Below are positions 50,770-60,103 of a stretch of 64,000 bases of DNA, piece by piece. Source of the DNA: Hyphomicrobium_A sp963759735. GTDB taxonomy: Bacteria; Pseudomonadota; Alphaproteobacteria; Rhizobiales; Hyphomicrobiaceae. Under the pieces are notes generated by a model that saw only the letters and a program-made list of their open reading frames with translations, had not been told where the DNA came from and searched no databases. Both the position numbers and the translations under genes were made by a program. Each line of letters starts with the position of its first letter. The stretch's first letter is position 1. The stretch lies in NCBI GenBank assembly GCA_963759735.1, contig CAVXAF010000012.1, positions 186,001 through 250,000 of the forward strand, given 5' to 3'.

Positions 50770-52153
50770 TCATCGCATCGGGGGTGTAGACGGACCGTTG
50801 CGCGCCGTATGTGTCCGCCTCGTCTTCGCTGACCAGCCGGCCGCCGCCTTCTATCTCCACGGCTTCCGCCATGCGGTGCAGAAATAGGAAGGCGCCGAGT
50901 GTCACGCCCACGGCGATCGCCGTGGTCAAGTCCGCGAAGACGGTGAGCAGGAACGTCGCCATGAGAACGGCAGCGTCTCCCCAGGACGCACGCAGCAGCC
51001 CGGCGAATTCCGCCTTTTCGATCATGTTCCACGCCACGACGGCGAGCACTGCGCTCAACGCGGCGAGCGGGATGTAGGCGGCTAGCGGCGCCGCGACGAG
51101 CATGAACAGCAGGATATAAAACGCGTGCAGTATGCCCGCCATGGGCCCGTGCGCGCCGGCGCGGATATTCGTCGCCGTGCGGGCGATGGTGCCGGTGACG
51201 CACATCCCGCCGAACGTCACCGCAGCGATGTTCGCGGTGCCTTGCGCGACGAGCTCGCAATTGGAGCGGTGCTTGCGGCCCGTCAATCCATCGGCGACGA
51301 CCGCCGACAGCAGCGACTCGATGGCGCCGAGCATTGCGATGGTAACGGCATCGGGAAGCAACGCCTGCAGCTTTGCGAGGTCGAAGGCCGGCAGCGACGG
51401 GGCAGGTAGCGTCTGGGGAATGCCGCCGAAGCGGCTGCCGATGGTCGCAACGTCGAGGTCGAGGAACGCCACCAGCGCGGCCGTCGCGACGACCGCGAAC
51501 ATCAGTCCCGGCCACTTCGGACGGTACCATCGCATGACGACGATGATTGCGATGGCGAGGGCCGCCAGGGCGATGGTGGCCGGATTGCTCGTCGGTATGC
51601 CTTCGACGATCGCCCACAGCTTCGGCAGCAGAGCCGCGGGCTCGTTGGGGAGGTCGACCCCAAAAAGCTCCTTCAACTGGCTGACGAAGATAATGACAGC
51701 GATACCCGCCGTGAACCCGACCGTGACGGGAAACGGTATGTACTTGATGTACGTGCCGAGCCGCAGGAAGCCCACGGCCATCATGATGATGCCAGCCATG
51801 ATCGTCGCCAGGACGAGCCCGTCATAGCCGTGACGTCCGACGATGCCCGCGACGATCACGATGAAGGCGCCCGCCGGTCCACCGATCTGAAAGCGGCTGC
51901 CGCCGAGGGCAGAGATCAGGAAGCCGCCGACAATGGCGGTGTACAGCCCCCGGTCGGGCGGTAGGCCTGAGCCGATGGCAATCGCCATGGACAACGGAAG
52001 CGCCACGATCGCGACGGTGAGGCCGGCGATTGCATCGGCGCGTAGGTCGGCCCAGCCATAGCCTTCGCGCAGAACGGTGACGAGCTTGGGCGTAAAGAGC
52101 TGGGCGAAACTTGGTTCGCGCCGCGCTAGCGGACCGTCAGTCGGCACGTGCAT
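50627..52153 (-). CDS. SulP family anion transporter lacking the STAS domain
   Basis: Membrane transporter of the SLC26/SulP family with about 12 helices: LTVAIVALPLSMAIAIGSGL, IGGPAGAFIVIVAGIVGRHG, LLGAIESLLSAVVADGLTGR-like core (AMLGAIESLLSAVVADG) and AAYIPLAALSAVLAVVAWNM. Homology ends at QRSVYTPDAMNGD, near 50765, just where the cytoplasmic STAS domain should begin. The remaining 45 codons read eboE out of frame and are not SulP-like. Substrate (sulfate, bicarbonate or other) unknown. Confidence 0.8.
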   Translation of the reverse strand: MHVPTDGPLARREPSFAQLFTPKLVTVLREGYGWADLRADAIAGLTVAIVALPLSMAIAIGSGLPPDRGLYTAIVGGFLISALGGSRFQIGGPAGAFIVIVAGIVGRHGYDGLVLATIMAGIIMMAVGFLRLGTYIKYIPFPVTVGFTAGIAVIIFVSQLKELFGVDLPNEPAALLPKLWAIVEGIPTSNPATIALAALAIAIIVVMRWYRPKWPGLMFAVVATAALVAFLDLDVATIGSRFGGIPQTLPAPSLPAFDLAKLQALLPDAVTIAMLGAIESLLSAVVADGLTGRKHRSNCELVAQGTANIAAVTFGGMCVTGTIARTATNIRAGAHGPMAGILHAFYILLFMLVAAPLAAYIPLAALSAVLAVVAWNMIEKAEFAGLLRASWGDAAVLMATFLLTVFADLTTAIAVGVTLGAFLFLHRMAEAVEIEGGGRLVSEDEADTYGAQRSVYTPDAMNGDQHPCRRTLAGHRSRAAHPLAGDQTARITRQCDGRRAKAVEHRGR

Positions 52154-52342
52154 GCGGCCCGTCTCCTTGGCAAGGTGCTAAGGGATCGTCGGCCACATGG
52201 TCGGCGGTCGCCGTGGCGGAGGGTAGACTTACCCTCCGTTTGCATCTTCACACGCCGCAGGCCAGCGTGTCACTGCGGATCCCAATTCCTCGGTTCCTGT
52301 GGCGGAGCGCTGCGACCATCGCAGGCTGCGGCGCGGGATCTC

Positions 52343-52375
52343 TTGACTTCGTATATAACCGAAGGCTAAATTAGC
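52343..52375 (+). promoter_or_regulatory. probable promoter and operator of the arsR-type gene
   Basis: TTGACT (52343-52348), a 17-18 base spacer and CTAAAT/TAAATT (52366-52372) form a plausible sigma-70 promoter. The -10 element sits inside a perfect inverted repeat GCTAA-A-TTAGC (52365-52375) ending 5 bases before the ATG. A repressor bound there would block transcription, and the message would be nearly leaderless. Confidence 0.5.
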
Positions 52376-52380
52376 AAAGA

Positions 52381-52707
52381 ATGAATATAAGAGAGCTCAA
52401 AGCGAACAGCGAGGCGGCAGAGGAGCTGCTCAAAGCGCTGGCCAACAGCCACCGTCTGATGATCCTCTGCGAGCTGAAGGACGGGGAGCGGTCGGTCTCG
52501 GCCCTGGAGCGGGTCGTTCCGCTGGCGCAGTCGGCGCTCTCCCAGCATTTGGCCAAACTGCGTGAAGGCGGCTTCGTCACCACCCGGCGCGAGGCGCAGA
52601 CCATCTACTATTCGCTGGCGGACGTGCGCGTGGCGCGCTTGATCGATGTCCTTCACGAACTCTTCTGCGCCCCGAAAAAGTATCGAGCCAAGAGGCGATC
52701 CCCATGA
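52381..52707 (+). CDS. ArsR family winged-helix regulator
   Basis: 108-aa DNA-binding repressor: LLKALANSHRLMILCELKDG, the recognition helix LAQSALSQHLAKLREGGFVT and the wing RREAQTIYYSLAD. It resembles the BigR/SqrR-like group by length, but the paired sensing cysteines of that group are absent (single Cys in LCEL and in LFCAPKK). The next reading frame begins inside its stop. Divergent from sulP; it may control its own operon. Confidence 0.85.
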   Translation: MNIRELKANSEAAEELLKALANSHRLMILCELKDGERSVSALERVVPLAQSALSQHLAKLREGGFVTTRREAQTIYYSLADVRVARLIDVLHELFCAPKKYRAKRRSP

Positions 52708-52902
52708 CCGTTGACCGCAATGGCCTTCGCAGGCTGCACCATCCTCGCGAGCCGAGCCTCGAGCCAGATCATGAGCGCTTATTGACTAGTGCTCACCGCC
52801 TTCGTCGGCTTCAACCGTCTGCAATCAGCGTTCACTGCGTTCTCTCCGATGACTATCGTCCCGAAAAGCGTCGACCTGCGGCCCGGTGCGGCATTCTGCT
52901 GA
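52704..52902 (+). pseudogene. DUF2892 (YgaP-like) membrane protein, decayed
   Basis: The ATG overlapping the arsR stop starts MTVDRN, after which the recognisable family sequence is in the next frame: MAFAGCTILASRASSQIMSA, then a TGA where the family has Trp, then LVLTAFVGFNRLQSAFTAF and LRPGAAF. The conserved FCP is FSP. A frame break, a nonsense codon and substitutions at conserved sites together suggest a real pseudogene rather than only a read error. ArsR-DUF2892 pairs are common in Hyphomicrobiales sulfide or redox operons. Confidence 0.7.
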
Positions 52903-52945
52903 GCGGGTGGCCGGTAGCGTTCCCTCTTGCCCACGGAGCTTGACC

Positions 52946-53335
52946 ATGACAACCGAATGGATCGGCAAGACAAACGATTTGCGCACTGGCCTGCGCGAGA
53001 TGCGGTCGGGCGCGCCCGATGTCATGAAAGCGTTTGCGAGCATTGCCCAGGCGGCGCTGCAACCGAAGGCGCTCGACACCAAGACCAAGGAGCTGATCGC
53101 CTTGGCAATCAGCGTCGCGGTGCGATGCGACGATTGCATCGGTTTTCACGCCAAGGCGGCGTCCGATCACGGAGCCAGCCGCGAGGAGGTCCTCGAGACG
53201 CTTGGCATGGCCATCTACATGGGCGCGGGCCCGTCGGTCATGTACGCAGCTCACGCGCTCGAAGCCTATAAGCAGTTTGGGGAGCGGTCCGAAGCCGAGG
53301 TGACGGCGAAGACCCCGTCGGACGTCAGAGATTAG
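52946..53335 (+). CDS. carboxymuconolactone decarboxylase (AhpD-like) family protein
   Basis: 129 aa, helical, with the AhpD-like redox site CDDCIGFH (CxxCxxxH) inside ALAISVAVRCDDCIGFHAKA, and LGMAIYMGAGPSVMYAAHAL. The Cys pair and His point to a thiol peroxidase or disulfide reductase role rather than a ring-cleavage decarboxylase. Start at the ATG at 52946 (CACGGAGC upstream). It follows the arsR-DUF2892 unit and is probably in the same operon. Confidence 0.85.
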   Translation: MTTEWIGKTNDLRTGLREMRSGAPDVMKAFASIAQAALQPKALDTKTKELIALAISVAVRCDDCIGFHAKAASDHGASREEVLETLGMAIYMGAGPSVMYAAHALEAYKQFGERSEAEVTAKTPSDVRD

Positions 53336-53491
53336 GAGCCGGCGCTCGTTGGACGGCAACCGGAACCACCGATGGCAGGCGGCGCTTCAAGGAGCAACAA
53401 TGGTTAGATCAAATCGCGAAAGCGTGGGCACGCCGTCTGCAGGCGCGCGCTGTGTTGGCGGCGCCGCAATGCCTCTGCATGACGACCGGCG

Positions 53492-53943
53492 CTATTTTTC
53501 TCGCACGGGAGGCGCGGCTTGAAGTCCTGTGGGTTGGCGTTGGATGCTTTCAAGGTATTTCTTTAATTCAACGACGGCTTGCCGCGAGTAAATGCTTCCA
53601 ATCCTTCCGCGTCCGCCTTCGTCGCTAAATACGCGTCCCCAGACAGGCATTGTTGGGTGACCCGTGGCCCTGGCACATTCCCACCATAGCGGATCACTTC
53701 AACGACGCGAGCGGCGGGAAAGCTGCCTTTGGATCTCGCTGTAATCATCGTCAGATCAGCGGGGCGGACTGTCAGGACGGAGGCCATGGGACCATTCCCA
53801 ATTCCTTCGCTGCCGTGGCACGTGGCACAGTGCTCGGCGAAGAGTTCGCCACCCGAAGGCGCCACTTTTCCTCCGGGCTCAGCGACAGAAGCCGTGGCCA
53901 AGCCAAGCGTCAGGCACGCGGCTGCTAGAATTCTATTGGCCAT
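53492..53943 (-). CDS. class I cytochrome c (frame-broken in this sequence)
   Basis: Secreted c-type cytochrome with a signal (LAAACLTLGLATASVA) and haem site ELFAEHCATCHGSEG. After VIRYGGNVPG the frame is lost near 53665: the expected Met-ligand region MPVWGRVFSDEGG and the ending SRQAVVELKKYLESIQR are in another frame, closing at 53492. Read in one frame, it would lack the axial Met. Either an indel in the sequence or early decay. Confidence 0.75.
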
Positions 53944-54171
53944 AGGTCGTGCTCCTTAGCGACTGCAGCGCGCTCCGAGATGGCCGCGGCTCGAATAGTA
54001 CGCGGCGCCGAATCCATCTCGATCGAGTCTCCCTCGATCTCGACCACTGCTCGTACCCCACCTAATCCCAATATCGAGTTTCGGGCTTGATCAGGCGCAA
54101 CAACCAGCATCGCCAGATCTGGTGGACTGGGGGCGCAATTGACTGCCGGAGCAAATAAGCACGGGGGAAAT

Positions 54172-54468
54172 ATGAGGCGCATCCGTAACAGCTTCATGAT
54201 CTTGATCGGGATTGCATTTGTCTTAAATGGATGGGGACTTCTCCAACATCTGGCCCTCGTTCCGTCGATTGATGGATTTATTGCCGCCGTTCTGATCGCC
54301 AACATGCTGTCGATCCCAGCTATCGTATGGGCCGCATTCGTTTTTGGCGAAATTGTTGACGGGGATCGGCACCGGAAAGGCCGCGCCGCAAGGGTGCGCG
54401 TAAAACTAGTTCGCCTCGGTCCTGTGAGGCCTGTGAGGGACGCTGTGTCGCTTGCGGACCTGAGTTAG
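54172..54468 (+). CDS. small membrane protein, 98 aa
   Basis: Not recognised. Two hydrophobic segments (MILIGIAFVLNGWGLLQHLA and FIAAVLIANMLSIPAIVWAA) precede a basic cytoplasmic tail (RHRKGRAARVRVKLVRLG). The ATG follows CGGGGGAAAT. The gaps before (228 bases) and after (172 bases) show nothing clear. Confidence 0.4.
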   Translation: MRRIRNSFMILIGIAFVLNGWGLLQHLALVPSIDGFIAAVLIANMLSIPAIVWAAFVFGEIVDGDRHRKGRAARVRVKLVRLGPVRPVRDAVSLADLS

Positions 54469-54640
54469 GTGCCAAGCACGGGCACTCTGTGCGTTGGTCA
54501 GCCTGCGGGCTGTGGTGGGCAAATTGCCAAGGCGCTGGATTAACGGCGGATCGAGACGTTCCGCGCCACTAACAACGCAGCCGCGCAGTCCACCAAGACC
54601 TTCGAGGTATTGCCGCCACCAACACCAGGATGTGTCGTGC

Positions 54641-54844
54641 TCACGTGTCGGTAAACTTTTTCGCCGGTCGGCACGTCGCCTTCTGAATGTAATAGTTGGG
54701 ATGGTTCTGCACCCATCGCGCGCCCTCTATCTGGGTGGCCATCATGCATCCGACCAAGCCGACATGTTCCTGTAAGGGGAGCGGCTCTAAACGGCACGCT
54801 GCGCCTTGGACGATCGAGCAAACGGTGAAGACAAGTTCGAGCAT
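54641..54844 (-). CDS. small cysteine-containing protein, 67 aa
   Basis: A short frame from the ATG at 54844 (GAGGT close upstream) with four cysteines: LVFTVCSIVQGAACRLEPLP, VGLVGCMMATQIEGARWVQN and KATCRPAKKF. The pattern resembles small conserved Hyphomicrobiales proteins of unknown function. The hydrophobic start may be a signal or anchor. The 232 bases on its upstream side show nothing I can name. Confidence 0.45.
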   Translation of the reverse strand: MLELVFTVCSIVQGAACRLEPLPLQEHVGLVGCMMATQIEGARWVQNHPNYYIQKATCRPAKKFTDT

Positions 54845-55076
54845 CGCTACCTCGCACGCTGAAGGTGCAATGCGGAAGCTTTGCCGCTGGTTCCCGCTGG
54901 CAGGCAGTTGCTGCAAATTCGAAAGAAGCGTCTGATTTCAGACAGGTATTTCCTGGACTTCCGTCAGTTACTGTCCGATTCCGGCATGTCCTAATCGTCG
55001 GCGATGCTCCGGGCGCCGGACGGCTCCGCGAGCGGCTGATTGCTTCGAGCTTGCCGTGGAGCAGAAGTCACACAAC

Positions 55077-55457
55077 TCACCCGCTGCCACCCGCGGTTGA
55101 CAACGCACAGCGAATGCCGCGCTCGAGGTCTTCGGGAAGAAACGGCTTTGCGACGATCGGCGCGCCGTGAAATGGCTCGAGCAGCCCGCCGCCTCCATAA
55201 CCGGTAACAAGTGCGAAGGGTATTTTGCGTTGTGCGAGAATATCAGCCACGGGGGCCGTTTGCTTTCCATCGAGGTTGACGTCGAGCAGAGCGACATCGC
55301 AGTCGATCACCGCGGCCTTATCCAGCGCCTCTTCGAGCCGTGAAGCCACGCCGGCCACGACGCAGCCGTAGTCCCCAAGCGCATCTTCAAGAAGCATGAG
55401 GATCAGCGATTCATCCTCGACGATAAAAATTCTGCGACCCGCGAGTGAGACGGACAT
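55077..55457 (-). CDS. single-domain response regulator (CheY-like)
   Basis: 126-aa receiver domain: IFIVEDESLILMLLEDAL (acidic pocket), VALLDVNLDGK (phosphoacceptor Asp), LVTGYGGGG, IVAKPFLPEDL (Lys). No output domain. Such proteins are the usual partners of HWE kinases. The start codon overlaps the stop of the upstream kinase gene (TGATG), so they are co-translated. Confidence 0.9.
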   Translation of the reverse strand: MSVSLAGRRIFIVEDESLILMLLEDALGDYGCVVAGVASRLEEALDKAAVIDCDVALLDVNLDGKQTAPVADILAQRKIPFALVTGYGGGGLLEPFHGAPIVAKPFLPEDLERGIRCALSTAGGSG

Positions 55458-58375
55458 CAAGGGCTCGTTCCAAGCCGCGAGCGGGCAATTTGCTCAAAGC
55501 TACTGTCGTTGACGGTCGCGCCTATGGGTGCCCTGATGGAGCAGCGCACACCGCTGGGTTCGTATTCGATATGAACGTCGCCCGCCAAATCCTGCTTCAG
55601 GCCCTGTTCGATCAATCGCGAACCGAAGCCGCGCCGTGAAGGACGAGTGACGATAGGCCCTGAGCTCTCCGCCCAAGTAAACTTCAGCTCGCCCGATCCA
55701 TTTGCCCCGCTCATCGTCCACGTTATCGATACGAGTCCTGCTTCGTTTGACAGCGCCCCATATTTGACTGCGTTGGTGCAGAGTTCATGTAGCGCCATGG
55801 CCAGCGCGAGGGCGGACTTGGGTGAAAGCTTGACGTCAGGACCAACAATGGTAAAGCGCGTCCCTTCCGTACCGCGGTAAGGAGCGACTGCGTCCAGCAC
55901 GACCTGGCGCAACGATGCGCCTTCCCAATTCTCTCGTGTGAGGACGTCGTGGGCCTTTGAAAGGGCAATCAGCCGCCCGTCGATCTGACGCCGAGCGAGA
56001 GTGGTATCGTTCGTGTTGCGGAGGGTCTGGCTCGCCATGGACTGCACCGTGGCTAGCGTATTCTTGACCCGATGGTTGAGCTCATTGAGCAGAAGCCTCT
56101 GATGCTCCTCGTGCCGCTTGCGCGTCGTGACATCTGTTGCGGCGCCGAACCACTCCGTTATTTCACCATCGGCATCGCGGAGCGGGATAGCGCGCGAGTG
56201 GACCCATCGTAGAGAGGCGTCAGGACCGAAGACGCGATGCTCGAGTTCGAAGGCGCTTCGTGCCTCGATGGCTACGCGAACTGCATTCATGACGTCGATT
56301 TTGTCTTCGGGATGCACGTAAGTGTCCAGCCACCCGCGGGTAGGTCCTGCTGTGGTCGATATGAACTCTTTCCCGTACATCTGCCACATCTCTGACCAGT
56401 CGGGACTCATCCTGTACATCATGTCGGAGCTGGTCGTAACGAAAGCGCGGAAGCGATTCTCGCTTTCGCGCAGGCTGGCTTCGGCTTGTTTTCGTTCCAA
56501 ATGTCGCGCGGCGAGTTCGAGGTAGAGATCCATCAACCGCAACTCGCGCTCAGACGGCAGGTATGGCGTCGAGAAGTAGGCGGTCAGCATGGCGATCACC
56601 TTGCCGTGCCGATCGAGCAGTGGTGTCGAGTGCGCCGCCTGCACGCCGTACGTGGCGGCGAGCTGCGCCAGCTCAGAGAACTCCGAAGCCTTGCTCAGAT
56701 CCTCGACCAGAACACGCTCGCGCAGCTTCAGGGCCGCTGCACACGTGGTGTAGCCGTCGACATCTACGTTAGCGAAACGAGATGAGAAGTTCTCATCGAA
56801 CCCCACCGCGCCGACAAGCGTGAGGCCCTTTTCAGCATTCGCGAGCTGCACGCTTCCTTTCTCTGTCCGCAGCAGTGCAAGAGCTTCCGAAAGGACGTGC
56901 CGCAACACCTCTCGCGGGTCTTCTTCCAGCATCACGCGCCGGCTGAAATCGTGCAGCTGCCGCATGTCGGCCAGCTGAGCTGAAACATTGTCCTTGAGTT
57001 GGCTGAGTTGCTTGATGCCCTCGCGCGTCTCGGTCACATCGCGCGTCGTGCCGGCTACGGCCTCGACGTTTCCATCAGGTCCGAATACGGGCACAAAGAT
57101 GTAGTCGTAGATGCGTTTACCGAAGGTGCCGGTAAACGGCACCTCACCTCGTATCGCTTTCTTTGTCGCTACGACCTCGTCGATCTCCCCGTTGTGCATC
57201 TCCGCGTGCCAGGGTTCATAGCCCAACTCGAGGCAGGTCTTGCCGATGGCCTCGCTTTGCGACTTGCCCCACATCCGTAGCAAACCTTCGTTCGCATAGA
57301 TGAAGCGATGTTGGAGGTCGAACACGTACGCAAAGTCCGGGGTGTTCGTGAGAATCGCCTCGTACAACCGCTTCTGCCGCTCGGCCGCGCTGGAGAGATC
57401 TGCATAGGCATCCTCCGCCCTGGTTCGCTCGATTGCATCGGCTGCCAAACGCGCGAGGAGATCGATGTGAAGCAGGTTGGTCTGCGTGGGATTGTGCGGA
57501 CGATGCCAATGCGTCGACAGCGTCCCCAGAAGCGAACCTGCCCGGGAAAGCAGCGGTGTACTCTGAACTGCATGTATTCCGGCTGCGAGGAACGCGTCCC
57601 TTGAAGGTCCCAGCTCGGCCTGGCCGACATCGGCCACGACAACCCGCTGCTGCGACCGCAGCGCTATGCTACATGGCAGGCCATCTGTGGCGCTCACCCT
57701 CTCCCAACGCTTAGCGGCATCAGAAGCGAAGCCGACGTTGGCCAGCAGTTGCAGTTCACCCGCCGGGTCGCGCTCAAATGTGAGCCTTTGCAGGCTCGCG
57801 CATTCGCATCCGAGTACCGCTACGGCTGTTTCGACGATCTTCTCATAAAGCCTCGCGGCACCACGTTCATCGAGCAGTAATGCCCCGGCTTCTTGGAGCA
57901 TCCGCGTTGCCCGCAGATCGTTCGCGAGCTCCTCTTCCTTCTTCCGCAGCGCCGTAATCTCGTTGAAGCAATTGATGGCGCCGAGAAGCTGACCGTCGGC
58001 AGCCTTGATAGGATCGATATAGACCGCCGCCCAGACCTTCGAACCATCGGGACGTTCGACGATCCCTTCCGCGCCATGGATCGGCGAGCCCGTGCGGAGC
58101 ACCTCGGCCATGGGGGTTTCCGACCGCGTTATGGCTCGGCCTTCAAAATGAAGCTTGTGAGAGCCGCAGAAGAGCTCTGTGTCATCATCGACCCGCGGCG
58201 CTCGTCCCCAGAGAGCCGCCGCTCGCTCATTGTACCAAAGTATTTTTCCACCCGCGTCGCAGGCATAAATGGCGATGGGAAGAACGTCGACGAGGGCAGG
58301 CTTCGAGCTGAGTGCAGCCGCATCCCAGCTCCCGGCCGGCATAAGGGGGGAACCCAGTTGGGCGTGCAAATTCAT
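55457..58375 (-). CDS. multi-PAS/GAF HWE-type sensor histidine kinase
   Basis: About 972 aa, cytosolic. Order: PAS (about 25-150), GAF (about 165-310), PAS (about 330-455), GAF (about 480-630), PAS (about 640-760), then a HWE kinase with the phospho-His region LLLNELNHRVKNTLATVQSM and ATPase motifs ALHELCTNAVKYGALSNEAG and RRGFGSRLIEQGLKQDLAGD. No membrane helix is visible, so signals are intracellular or membrane-permeant. I choose the ATG at 58375 (MNLHAQLGSPLMP); the 43 codons upstream in frame are unlike a PAS leader. It transfers phosphate probably to the overlapping receiver protein. Confidence 0.88.
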   Translation of the reverse strand: MNLHAQLGSPLMPAGSWDAAALSSKPALVDVLPIAIYACDAGGKILWYNERAAALWGRAPRVDDDTELFCGSHKLHFEGRAITRSETPMAEVLRTGSPIHGAEGIVERPDGSKVWAAVYIDPIKAADGQLLGAINCFNEITALRKKEEELANDLRATRMLQEAGALLLDERGAARLYEKIVETAVAVLGCECASLQRLTFERDPAGELQLLANVGFASDAAKRWERVSATDGLPCSIALRSQQRVVVADVGQAELGPSRDAFLAAGIHAVQSTPLLSRAGSLLGTLSTHWHRPHNPTQTNLLHIDLLARLAADAIERTRAEDAYADLSSAAERQKRLYEAILTNTPDFAYVFDLQHRFIYANEGLLRMWGKSQSEAIGKTCLELGYEPWHAEMHNGEIDEVVATKKAIRGEVPFTGTFGKRIYDYIFVPVFGPDGNVEAVAGTTRDVTETREGIKQLSQLKDNVSAQLADMRQLHDFSRRVMLEEDPREVLRHVLSEALALLRTEKGSVQLANAEKGLTLVGAVGFDENFSSRFANVDVDGYTTCAAALKLRERVLVEDLSKASEFSELAQLAATYGVQAAHSTPLLDRHGKVIAMLTAYFSTPYLPSERELRLMDLYLELAARHLERKQAEASLRESENRFRAFVTTSSDMMYRMSPDWSEMWQMYGKEFISTTAGPTRGWLDTYVHPEDKIDVMNAVRVAIEARSAFELEHRVFGPDASLRWVHSRAIPLRDADGEITEWFGAATDVTTRKRHEEHQRLLLNELNHRVKNTLATVQSMASQTLRNTNDTTLARRQIDGRLIALSKAHDVLTRENWEGASLRQVVLDAVAPYRGTEGTRFTIVGPDVKLSPKSALALAMALHELCTNAVKYGALSNEAGLVSITWTMSGANGSGELKFTWAESSGPIVTRPSRRGFGSRLIEQGLKQDLAGDVHIEYEPSGVRCSIRAPIGATVNDSSFEQIARSRLGTSP

Positions 58376-58614
58376 GGCCTCACCGCACTCAACTCCCTGC
58401 CAACCCGTCGGCACCCAAGCGTTCGCTACTATACCGCGACAGCGACCCTGCGAGTAGTCGTCGCTGCCATTCCCCCGGGGGGAACATATGGGCAATTCGA
58501 GCATTCATTACCGACCGCGCTCGTCGATCCAGATCGCCTGAAAGCCGAGGGTTGGCTAGCGCACACAGTTTGATAGGTCCCCCAATGCTGGATGGGGATC
58601 CCGAAGGAGGAAAC

Positions 58615-60100
58615 ATGCGGCGGTCCGGCAAGTCGTCCACCGGTATCGATGGCTTAGACCAAATAACATCGGGTGGGTTCGCCGACGGCAGCTTGTTCCT
58701 CCTCGAGGGAAGCCCCGGCACAGGAAAAACAACCATCGCTCTCCAGTTCCTGCTGGAGGGGGCCAAAAACAAACAGCGCGCCCTCTATGTCACCCTTTCG
58801 GAAACGAGGGATGAGTTGGTCCATACGGCAACGTCGCATGGATGGACGATCGGCGACGAACTGACGATCTTCGAGGTGCAACCGCCCGAGAGCGTCCTCG
58901 ATCCGGACCAGCAGCAGACGATCCTCTATTCCTCTGACCTGGAACTTGGTGAAACGACCAAGCTGATCCTGGACGAGGTCGAGCGCGTCAATCCGAACCT
59001 GATGGTTCTCGATAGCCTTTCCGAAATTCGTCTGCTTGCCCAGAGTTCGCTGCGCTATCGTCGCCAGCTGCTTGCGTTGAAGCACCTGCTGGCTAAGCGC
59101 GGCATGACCGTGCTCATGTTGGACGATCTGACGAACGATACTCTCGATAAGACGGCCCACAGCATCGCGCATGGCGTCCTGCGATTGGAGGAGCTCGCAC
59201 CCAACTACGGCGCAGAACGCAGGCGACTGAAGGTGATGAAGTATCGCGGGCAGTCCTACCGCGGCGGCTATCACGACTTCACGATCGAAACGGGCGGAGT
59301 GCACGTTTACCCGCGCCTGGTCGCGGCGGAACACAAAGGCGATTTCGGCGGCTCCGAGATAAAAAGTGGACTGCCGGAGTTGGACCAGCTGCTGGGAGGC
59401 GGTATCGACAGGGGAACCAGCACACTCGTCTTGGGCCCGGCGGGGACAGGTAAATCCCTTTTCGTGCTGCAATATGTGGCGGCCGCAATGCAGCGGGGGG
59501 AAAAAGCCGCCATGTTCATATTCGACGAAGAACTGACGGTGTTCTTTCGTCGGACAAAGGGCCTAGGCATCGACTTGGCTAAGTTCCAAGCCCAGGGCCT
59601 ACTGTTTATCCAACAGGTCGACGCGGCAGAGCTGTCGCCCGGCGAGTTTACGCATCAGGTCCGCCGACTTGTGGAAACCGATTCCGTGCGGACTTGTCGT
59701 CATCGACAGCCTCAACGGATATCGAGCGGCGATGCCGGAAGAACAGTCTCTTCTTCTCCACATGCACGAGCTGCTGCAATACCTCAATCGCCGCGGGGTC
59801 AGTACATTCCTGACCATCGCGCAGCACGGATTGGTCGGAACCATGGAAACGCCCGTCGACGTCACTTATTTGGCCGATACGGTCGTGTTGATGCGATATT
59901 TCGAGGCCCACGGTCGCGTCCGTCGCGCACTCTCGATCGTAAAGAAGCGCACCGGCGCACACGAAGACACAATTCGCGAGTTCAAGGTGGACGGTACCGG
60001 TCTTATGGTCGGTCCCGTCCTGCAAAACTTTCAGGGTGTCCTCCGGGGTGTTCCGGCCTTTGTCGGCTCCGACAATCCCTATGGCATGTTGAAAGAGTAA
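58615..60100 (+). CDS. KaiC-like double RecA/ATPase domain protein (one frame break in this sequence)
   Basis: Corrected length 494 aa with two KaiC domains. Domain 1: STGIDGLDQITSGGFADGSL, Walker A EGSPGTGKTTIALQFLLEGA, LMVLDSLSEIRLLAQSSLRY. Domain 2: SGLPELDQLLGGGIDRGTST, LGPAGTGKSLFVLQYVAAAM, then after an extra C near 59683 LVVIDSLNGYRAAMPEEQSL. KaiA/KaiB genes are absent, so this is not a cyanobacterial clock; such proteins serve signalling roles with HWE kinases. AAGGAGG precedes the ATG. It is 3 bases before the next kinase, so co-transcribed. Confidence 0.88.
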
Positions 60101-60103
60101 AGC

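Noticed and set aside
58615..60100. A cyanobacterial-type circadian clock
   Set aside because: No KaiA or KaiB gene is present; KaiC-like proteins are common in non-phototrophic bacteria.
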